DNA of 56,056 nucleotides from Mesorhizobium sp. (GTDB taxonomy: Bacteria > Pseudomonadota > Alphaproteobacteria > Rhizobiales > Rhizobiaceae): the NCBI RefSeq assembly GCF_023954305.1, contig NZ_JAMLIG010000006.1, positions 1 to 56,056 on the forward strand. The letters are read 5' to 3'. The position numbers and the translations under genes were made by a program. Below are positions 50,588 to 56,056 of the stretch, one piece after another. Below the pieces are notes generated by a model. It saw only the letters and a list, made by a program, of their open reading frames with translations. It did no database searches and was not told the origin of the DNA. Position 1 is the stretch's first letter. Every line of letters begins with the position of its first letter.

Positions 50588-50939
50588 CCGTCACCGTCAC
50601 GTCGACCGTGACGGACTGGCTGATATCCTGCCGGTCGGTCTGATCGAGGTAATTCTTGCCGAGGAAGATCGCCATCGCCGCATTCTTCTTCGCAAGTGCG
50701 AATTGCGTGCGCCGCAGCGAGGTCTTGCCGCCTTCCTTGCCCTTTTCCAAGGCCTCTCCGACCGCCGGATGGGCGTTCATGAAGGCGATGAACGTCTGGT
50801 GCGAAACGGAGAGGACCGCGGCGCACTCCCGCGTGGTCGCCTGAATCTTCCCGAGACCTTCGATCGTCTTGAGGGTTTTGGGGTCGGCGACGAGCGCCGG
50901 CGGGCGGCCGGTCTTCTTCCTTGCAGGTGCGCTTTTCAT
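50505..50939 (-). CDS. Terminase small subunit
   Basis: 144 residues from MKSAPARKKTGRPPALV. A HTH (AAVLSVSHQTFIAFMNAHPAVGEALEKGK) and RTQFALAKKNAAMAIFLGKNYLDQTD are typical of small terminase subunits. A longer frame to 50984 is open; the shorter start is favoured by the basic, linker-like N-terminus. Confidence 0.75.
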   Translation of the reverse strand: MKSAPARKKTGRPPALVADPKTLKTIEGLGKIQATTRECAAVLSVSHQTFIAFMNAHPAVGEALEKGKEGGKTSLRRTQFALAKKNAAMAIFLGKNYLDQTDRQDISQSVTVDVTVTDARSKLERLLLRQHGAGADQVGAGKPH

Positions 50940-50955
50940 GTGCTGGTCAAGAAAC

Positions 50956-51072
50956 TCACTTCGCGCTGACGACCTTTCCGTCAACGATCTTTCTGCCGAT
51001 CATGACGGCGCCGACACTCTTCACCACCTTGACGATGGCCTCTCGGCGCTTCTGGCATCCGCTACAGGCCAT
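50956..51072 (-). CDS. Tiny Cys-motif protein before the terminase
   Basis: 38 residues starting MACSGCQKRREAIVKVVKS. CSGC suggests metal or redox binding; the rest is basic. It fits between the replication and packaging genes and starts 15 bp from the divergent nuclease gene. No family known. Confidence 0.5.
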   Translation of the reverse strand: MACSGCQKRREAIVKVVKSVGAVMIGRKIVDGKVVSAK

Positions 51073-51086
51073 GGTAATTTGCTCCC

Positions 51087-51560
51087 ATGCGATTTGCTCT
51101 CGCCGCCCTGTTACTGCTCACATCGCCCGCTTTCGGCGACGAGATCGCCGGCAGGGCGTCTGTCGTTGACGGCGACACGATCGAGATCGGCGGACGGCGT
51201 ATCAGGCTTCACGGGATCGACGCACCGGAGAGCTGGCAGGTGTGTCACGACAAGTCCGGGGCGAGGTACCGATGTGGTGCCGTCGCAGCGAAAGCCCTGG
51301 ACGAAATCCTTTCTGCGTCTCGTCCGACGCGATGCACGATATCGAGCTACGATCGATATCAGCGCCCGGTCGCGACCTGCTGGCGCGCCGACGGACGAGA
51401 AATCAATTCGATGATGGTGACGGCCGGCCTCGCGCTCGACTGGCGGAAATACTCCAGAGGCCGGTACGCAAGAGAACAGACCGACGCGAGAGAACATCGG
51501 CGCGGTCTATGGTCTGGTTCCTTCACGCCGCCGTGGATCGCGAGATCGCGGAAGAGATAG
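51087..51560 (+). CDS. Secreted thermonuclease-family protein (moron candidate)
   Basis: 157 residues. A signal peptide (MRFALAALLLLTSPAFG, cut near 17-18) precedes a staphylococcal-nuclease-like fold: ASVVDGDTIEIGGRRIRLHGIDAPE, then the YDRYQRPVATCW and INSMMVTAGLALDWRKYSRGRY helices. Key Arg/Glu/Asp residues for catalysis appear present (ASVVDGDT, RLHGIDAPE). Opposite to the late operon; expected in the periplasm. No ribosome-binding site is obvious. Confidence 0.72.
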   Translation: MRFALAALLLLTSPAFGDEIAGRASVVDGDTIEIGGRRIRLHGIDAPESWQVCHDKSGARYRCGAVAAKALDEILSASRPTRCTISSYDRYQRPVATCWRADGREINSMMVTAGLALDWRKYSRGRYAREQTDAREHRRGLWSGSFTPPWIARSRKR

Positions 51561-51682
51561 CAGAATCGCGCGAGCCTTCGATTCTTGCTGATGTAGTGCT
51601 CTACCTTGAGATGCCGCGCGCTGCTTGGCCGGGCGGGCTCTTGGCCCGCCGGCCGGGTGGCTCAGCAGATCAAGGTCAGTGT

Positions 51683-52492
51683 CTACGCGCGTGAGGGTCG
51701 ATTCCGTGTAGCACGACTTTTTGAAGGAATCGGCCCCGTCGCCATTTTTCCGGCATTTGTCCGGGAAATTTCCGGGTTTTGTCCGGAATTTTTTGCTTGA
51801 CAGGTTTCCGCAGCGGCCTGTTTTTTGGCCTTTTCAGCCTCCCGCCGGCGACGCATCTGCCACCGCTTCTGCGCCCATGAAAAATCGACGGCTTCGGATA
51901 CCACGCTCGCGAGGGCGCCGTCTGCCATCCATGAATTGAGGCCGGTTCGACTGCCCGCGTCTTCGTCCAGCGTGCCAGAAACATCGCCGGAAACAGGGCC
52001 GCACTGCAACATGGCTGCAGGATCGCTTGCGCAATTCTGCACAGTGTTGCCGTTGAGATGTGCAGAAATTCGCGTAAGAGCGCGATCTTTTCGCCTTCGA
52101 CCAGTCTCCGGATGGATGCCCTCGACCTGAAAACACCACCGCCGAAACGCCTTGCCGCCGACCTTTGACCTCGCCCATGCAAGAAGCGCCCGGCGCTCCT
52201 CGTCCCTGTCAACCATCATCAGCAGGTCATAAAGGCCGTCGAGATCGCGGAGCTCTTCCGCCGTCGGCATCATCCCCATGCGCTCCCAGAACGCCTTGCG
52301 CTCCTCGGCAAGAGGGTCGGCGCCGCGCTCAAGCTTGTCGCCCGGCTCCTTCCGCCACCCGGCCTTATCCGCGAAGGAGTGGACGTAGGGCAACTGCTGG
52401 GCGCGCAGCGGGGAAGGCCCGACGTGTTCGCGGCTCGCTCTCTCGACCTCGGCGGCGCGGATGAACCGCAGGGCGATGTCACCGATGTTCAT
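51683..52492 (-). CDS. DUF6362-like replication-region protein
   Basis: 269 residues. AFRRWCFQVEGIHPETGRRRKDRALTRI (about 115-143) is the conserved core of DUF6362-like phage proteins; the rest is basic and Glu-rich. The C-terminal coding sequence overlies the second 11-bp iteron array (51748-51787). It lies downstream of the primase-helicase genes with overlaps. Role unknown. Confidence 0.62.
   Translation of the reverse strand: MNIGDIALRFIRAAEVERASREHVGPSPLRAQQLPYVHSFADKAGWRKEPGDKLERGADPLAEERKAFWERMGMMPTAEELRDLDGLYDLLMMVDRDEERRALLAWARSKVGGKAFRRWCFQVEGIHPETGRRRKDRALTRISAHLNGNTVQNCASDPAAMLQCGPVSGDVSGTLDEDAGSRTGLNSWMADGALASVVSEAVDFSWAQKRWQMRRRREAEKAKKQAAAETCQAKNSGQNPEISRTNAGKMATGPIPSKSRATRNRPSRA
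51748..51787. repeat. Four 11-bp tandem motifs, candidate replication iterons (array 2)
   Basis: On the minus strand: TTCCGGACAAA, ACCCGGAAATT, TCCCGGACAAA, TGCCGGAAAAA, spaced exactly 11 bp. They share the consensus TCCCGGA-A-A/T with the array at 52992-53070. Spacing is not a multiple of three, so it is a DNA-level pattern within a coding sequence. Confidence 0.7.
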
Positions 52493-52938
52493 GATCGCCT
52501 CCTGTCATCGAAGAGTTCCATCTGATCTGCGAAAGGGCCGAAGCGCCGGTAAATGCGTTCATAGATCATACCACCGAGCGCGGCTCGCTGCGAAACTATG
52601 CCGCGCAGATCCTGGCACACGAACTGCAGTTCGCCGGCCGGCATCGCATCCCAGAGATCGAGCCACTCGCCAGCCCGTTCGTTGATTATCGGCTGGCACT
52701 TACGCACCATGTCGGAGGCCATCCAGAGCCCCACCTCGTCCAGCAGGATCTTGTTGTTCGCCGTTTCCACCAACGTGGTGAGCACGAGACGCAGATGATC
52801 CTCGCCGTGCTTGCGCCAGATGCGATCGATCGTGGCGACAGCGCGGGTCTCGCCTGGCCCCGGATAGCGATGCTTCGGGATGACGCGGACGCCGAATTCC
52901 TCGCACATCCGGCGGACGTGTTCGGGGACGTCGGTCAC
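52489..52938 (-). CDS. Hypothetical replication-region protein
   Basis: 149 residues from a GTG start (VTDVPEHVRRMCEEFGVRV), GTGA overlap with the primase-helicase stop. Helical, soluble, no recognised domain; it resembles no Cys/His finger. The long frame upstream is the end of the primase-helicase in another frame. Position between primase and DUF6362-like genes suggests a replication role. Confidence 0.58.
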   Translation of the reverse strand: MTDVPEHVRRMCEEFGVRVIPKHRYPGPGETRAVATIDRIWRKHGEDHLRLVLTTLVETANNKILLDEVGLWMASDMVRKCQPIINERAGEWLDLWDAMPAGELQFVCQDLRGIVSQRAALGGMIYERIYRRFGPFADQMELFDDRRRS

Positions 52939-55166
52939 AGCAACAAATCCTCGCCCGCGAGGACTTCGGCCATGCCGGGCGAAATGGGCTCTTCCGGGTT
53001 TTTCCGGGATTCTTCCGGGAAATTTCCGGGATTTTTCCGATTTCGCATCTCTTCCGGGAAGGTCTCCGGGAAGCCGCGAATGGGACGGCCGGTCCACCAC
53101 ACGTAAGGCCGCGATACGGCGATGATGCCAGCCTTCAGCAGGAACTTGTTGTTGTTCTCGAAGTGCTTCCGGATGCGTTCGCGGGCCTTGGGCTTGTCTT
53201 CCTCTGTCGCATCCATTTCGACCGCGGCATCGAAAAAGTATTCGAGCCTCACGACGCTCCTGCCCACGGCTTCCTTCGGGCCGTCCTTATCCGTGGCCAC
53301 GAAGACACCGTATTTTTCGATCGCCTTGAAAAGGGGCACGAGGAATTTGACCTCCGATGGCCGGACGTCAAACCCGTACTTCTCCTTTTCCGCCTGGAGT
53401 TGCTTCTTCTGGTCGACCGTGAGCACGATGCACGATGTGATTTCCTTGCCCGTCTTCTCATTCAGCCCCACGGCGACAGATGCGAGCGAGAAGCGCACCT
53501 CAAGACCATCCTCGTCATCCTTCTGCTTGCGCAGCACCGCCGTCCTTATCTTGGTGGCATCATCGACGGTGACCTGAATCACCGTGTCGACGTTCGCATG
53601 GATCGAGGTATGGCCCCGCAGCTTCTTGCCATCGGCGTTCATGTGATGGACGAGACAGACGTGGACGCCGCACTCTTCCTCGATGCGCGCGATGTTGGCG
53701 AGCACAAAGCCCATATCCTTGCCGGAGTTTTCGTCAGCGCCGATCGTGGCGGTTGCCAGCGTGTCGATGAAAACGACGCGCAGAGGCACCGCCATGGTCA
53801 GCCGTGCCTGCTTGATGGCGTCGATCAACCTGTCGATGTCACCGTCCCGGCTGAACAGGTCGACCTTGGCCGGCAAGACGACGAGAGGCAGGGAAGCCGC
53901 ATCATCGACGCCGAAGTGCTTTACATAGGCACGTTGCCGCTTCTTCATGCCAAGCCCGCCTTCGCCCGCCTGATAGATCACGCCACCCTGCTCGACGTGA
54001 TAACCGAAGAAATCGACGCCGCGGGCGATGCAGTAGGCCGCGTGGAGCGCGAGGAAGGATTTGCCGGATCCTGATGGCCCGCCCATGACGGAGCGGCCGC
54101 GTGACGAAAGCCAACCGTCGATGACGTAGTCGAGTTGGAGACCTGGCCCGTCGATCTCATCATGATAGTAGGCGCCGAAGGCCCGCGTTCGCTCAGGATG
54201 CCATGGCTTGGCCTTGCCGGCGAGATCGCGGAACTTCTCGCCGTCGGCGCCGGTCGCCTCCTTCCAATCGGTAATATCGGCCTTCTCTGGCGCATCGCCC
54301 CAATGAGCGGCGATGTCGAGAACGCGAACCGACCTCGCCCTCCCGAACAGGCCGGCGCCGCGCAGTTGCGCGCGGGATCGGCCGGGTTCATCGTTGTCGG
54401 GAAGGATGACAACGTCCGCGCCGGCGAGATCGTCATCGAAGGCGTCGGACCAGTATTTCGCGCCGCCTGCATTTGTGGTGGCGATGAAGCCCCAACCGCG
54501 CAGCGTCTCGACGTCCTTTTCGCCCTCGCAGAGGAAGACGGTGACGCCGTCGGTCTTGGCCTTCAAGACCTCGTCGCGGTGATAGAGCCAGCGCACGGCG
54601 TCATCGAACGTCTCTTCGGCCTGATAGTGCTTGCCATCCTTCGCCTTGAACCAGTCGCCCGACTTGACCTGCCCGTAGGTGCCGCCCTGCAATCCCCATA
54701 CCCAGCCTTTCCCGGCCGGATGCTTGCGGCGCTGCATGTAGCGGCGAGGCGCGGTCTTGGCGAACTTCAGGACCTCGTAGGCAAGGCGGCCATGATCATC
54801 GAAGTATTCGAAGGTGGCGACGGGCCAATCGTCCATGAAACCAGCGAACTTGCCCTGCGGCGAGGATCCGTTGGCGGCTCCGTTGGGGCGCTCCTTTCGC
54901 TCGAGGAAACCCTCATCCTGCAACCACTCGACGGCCTCGTGTTTGGTGTAGCCGCGAAAGGAGGTGAGCAGGTCGAGAACGCCGCCGCCCGTCTGATCCT
55001 CATGATCCGCCCAAACGTTCTTTTGGCAATCGACGGCGATGCTGCCGTTCTTCCCCCATCGCCATTCGCGCCCGGGCGACGACAGAGCCTTGTTCGGCTC
55101 GCCAAGGAACTCGGGCAATACCTTGAGCGCAACCGGCTCAATGCTGACGTGAAAATCGTCGCTCAT
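52935..55166 (-). CDS. Primase-helicase (TOPRIM plus RecA-like domain)
   Basis: 743 residues. An N-terminal zinc/CHC2-like region is suggested by WADHEDQTGGGVLDLL (about 52-67). TOPRIM acidic motifs lie at VFLCEGEKD (about 208-216) and VVILPDNDEP (about 250-259). Then comes a Walker A GGPSGSGKSF (about 365-374) and an HHMN region of the AAA_25/RepA-type helicase (about 505). DNA replication initiator and helicase with primase-like domain. The 3' end codes across the first iteron array. Confidence 0.82.
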   Translation of the reverse strand: MSDDFHVSIEPVALKVLPEFLGEPNKALSSPGREWRWGKNGSIAVDCQKNVWADHEDQTGGGVLDLLTSFRGYTKHEAVEWLQDEGFLERKERPNGAANGSSPQGKFAGFMDDWPVATFEYFDDHGRLAYEVLKFAKTAPRRYMQRRKHPAGKGWVWGLQGGTYGQVKSGDWFKAKDGKHYQAEETFDDAVRWLYHRDEVLKAKTDGVTVFLCEGEKDVETLRGWGFIATTNAGGAKYWSDAFDDDLAGADVVILPDNDEPGRSRAQLRGAGLFGRARSVRVLDIAAHWGDAPEKADITDWKEATGADGEKFRDLAGKAKPWHPERTRAFGAYYHDEIDGPGLQLDYVIDGWLSSRGRSVMGGPSGSGKSFLALHAAYCIARGVDFFGYHVEQGGVIYQAGEGGLGMKKRQRAYVKHFGVDDAASLPLVVLPAKVDLFSRDGDIDRLIDAIKQARLTMAVPLRVVFIDTLATATIGADENSGKDMGFVLANIARIEEECGVHVCLVHHMNADGKKLRGHTSIHANVDTVIQVTVDDATKIRTAVLRKQKDDEDGLEVRFSLASVAVGLNEKTGKEITSCIVLTVDQKKQLQAEKEKYGFDVRPSEVKFLVPLFKAIEKYGVFVATDKDGPKEAVGRSVVRLEYFFDAAVEMDATEEDKPKARERIRKHFENNNKFLLKAGIIAVSRPYVWWTGRPIRGFPETFPEEMRNRKNPGNFPEESRKNPEEPISPGMAEVLAGEDLLL
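52992..53070. repeat. TTCCGGG array with 11-bp phasing, candidate origin (array 1)
   Basis: TTCCGGG at 52992, 53002, 53013, 53024 and 53052, with TTCCGA at 53035 and TCCGGG at about 53065. The inner spacings are 10, 11, 11 and 11 bp. On the minus strand the units read TCCCGGAAAAA, TCCCGGAAGAA and TCCCGGAAATT. The array lies in the last codons of the primase-helicase gene, as lambda ori lies in gene O. Not a codon repeat. Confidence 0.7.
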
Positions 55167-55687
55167 GCTGAGGCGGAAGCCTCCTGAAAGCGACGTTGAT
55201 TGACAGACTGCTCTTGCCGGCTAGCCCATCGGCAGTTCGATGGCTCGTAGTTCCCATCCGGGTCTTCCCGGTCAAGCGTGGCTTCCGGGAACGGTTTTGG
55301 CCCCATGTCTTCGAAGAAACAGGTAAATGGGTGTTGGCCATCTTCGCCATACAGCCAGCGAGAGCAGATCGTGACACCCCGGCCACCATAGTAGGAGTAG
55401 CTTGTATCCTTCGGATTCAGGCACCGTTGCCGCATCGCCACCCAGCTTCGATGCTCCGGAGCCTTATTCATGCCGTGACGGGTGGCATATTCGGCGACGC
55501 CTTCCGCCCGCAGGCATCCGCAACTGGTGGTTTTCCCCAGCCGTAAGAGTTGGCTGGCAACGATATGCGTGTTCCCGCAGTCACATTGGCATAGCCAGAG
55601 CACATTGCTTTTCGCCCGGCGCGGGGACCGAGCAATAACTACGAGGCGGCCAAACCGTTGATCATGGAGGTCGATCATTGCGCTCAC
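55163..55687 (-). CDS. Zinc-finger/HNH-like protein (copy C)
   Basis: 174 residues from GTG (GTGA overlap with the gene upstream), or 171 from ATG at 55678. RFGRLVVIA, one zinc module (CQCDCG...SCGCL, about 32-58) and the C-terminal YGGRGVTICSRWL....CFFEDMGPKP....LDREDPDGNYEPSNCRWA..EQ..NQRR. It is closest to copy A. It sits inside the replication operon, in the same direction. Confidence 0.65.
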   Translation of the reverse strand: MSAMIDLHDQRFGRLVVIARSPRRAKSNVLWLCQCDCGNTHIVASQLLRLGKTTSCGCLRAEGVAEYATRHGMNKAPEHRSWVAMRQRCLNPKDTSYSYYGGRGVTICSRWLYGEDGQHPFTCFFEDMGPKPFPEATLDREDPDGNYEPSNCRWASRQEQSVNQRRFQEASASA

Positions 55688-55974
55688 CGCCGCACCACCT
55701 CAACCGGCCGGCGTCCCTTGCCGGGGAAGACCTTTCCAAACAGTGCCTCGGCCTTTGATCTTTCGGCGCTCATCTTCTCGCCGCTTCGAACGATATCTCC
55801 GCAAAGATGAGATCTCAGGGCGCGCCACGCGGCAATCTCGGCTTCGGCCTCCGTCTGGTAGACCTGCGGAACGCCGTTGACCGCGACCTGCTCATAGCCG
55901 GCCCGGTGCACCTTCCGAAACTCACCATGGTAGCCGCCATAAACGGGAACGGCACGGGCATCGACCTCATTCAT
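55684..55974 (-). CDS. Hypothetical protein
   Basis: 96 residues from MNEVDARAVPVYGGYHGEFRKVH. A small beta N-terminus and a helical middle (TEAEAEIAAWRALRSHLCG), basic C-terminus. No family recognised. It starts in an ATGA overlap with the gene that crosses the window ends. Confidence 0.55.
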   Translation of the reverse strand: MNEVDARAVPVYGGYHGEFRKVHRAGYEQVAVNGVPQVYQTEAEAEIAAWRALRSHLCGDIVRSGEKMSAERSKAEALFGKVFPGKGRRPVEVVRR

Positions 55975-56056
55975 CGTACTGGCCTCTCGATCTCGGCCCG
56001 CACCGCGGCGGCGTTCAGAGCCTTACGGGCAACGATGTCGAGGCAGCGACGGCGCT
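55971..56056 (-). CDS. Small hypothetical protein, C-terminal part (continues at base 1)
   Basis: The last 28 codons of the frame that begins at 115 and leaves the window at base 1 (reading ...RRRCLDIVARKALN... to IERPVR). The frame is kept across the join, and its stop overlaps the next ATG by 4 bp (ATGA), as in the rest of the operon. Confidence 0.6.
   Translation of the reverse strand, partial: RRRCLDIVARKALNAAAVRAEIERPVR

Noticed and set aside
51627..51654. GC-rich hairpin after the thermonuclease gene as a terminator
   Set aside because: The arms are imperfect and no T-tract follows on either strand; too weak to annotate.

Overview
The window reads as one complete, circular 56-kb temperate phage (or excised prophage) genome with a contractile tail, from an alphaproteobacterium that is probably a rhizobial relative (Hyphomicrobiales). 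Reasons: uniformly GC-rich coding; 4-bp ATGA/GTGA overlaps throughout; phage homologues of the alphaproteobacterial regulators CtrA and GcrA; and an attachment site copied from the 3' half of a tRNA-Gly. Two facts argue for a circle. Joining base 56056 to base 1 makes one uninterrupted small ORF. The attP site next to the integrase has phage genes on both sides, not chromosome. All family assignments come from reading the protein sequences; no database search was run.

Layout. A lysis/lysogeny switch sits at about 9.86-11.2 kb: a Cro-like gene (minus), a CI-like S24 repressor (plus) and two promoters that share the same operator. Rightward (plus, 11.2-22.3 kb) is an early operon: a 27-bp-repeat protein with a frameshift, YqaJ-type exonuclease, RecT, two DEDD exonucleases, a zinc/HNH-like protein, J-domain and ASCH proteins, an excisionase-like gene, integrase and attP. 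Leftward (minus) nearly all remaining genes lie in one direction, from cro through base 1 and on from 56056 down to about 22.5 kb. First comes a regulator and DNA-modification block (GcrA-like, RuvC-like, CtrA-like with a dead receiver, a cytosine-5 methyltransferase with seven internal repeats, a helicase/methyltransferase fusion). Then come replication (TOPRIM/RecA-type primase-helicase), packaging and head (small and large terminase, DUF1073-type portal, MuF-like, DUF2213-type protease, capsid), tail (sheath, tube, frameshifted chaperone, tape measure, baseplate V/W/J, fibres) and lysis (endolysin, overlapping spanins, holin-like protein), ending at a strong terminator and attP.

Six plus-strand genes lie inside this minus-strand unit and look like morons: 9482-9850, 36701-36997, 37664-38458, 39043-39753, 46808-47029 and 51087-51560. 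A 1239-bp IS3-family element with a 3-bp target duplication interrupts the tape measure gene, and removing it restores the reading frame exactly. As sequenced the genome should therefore not build normal tails, although it carries an intact attP.

The most interesting content is a host-cell-cycle cassette (CtrA-like and GcrA-like regulators beside a methyltransferase of CcrM's class), the repeat-built cytosine methyltransferase, and two arrays of the same 11-bp motif in the replication region that may be an origin.
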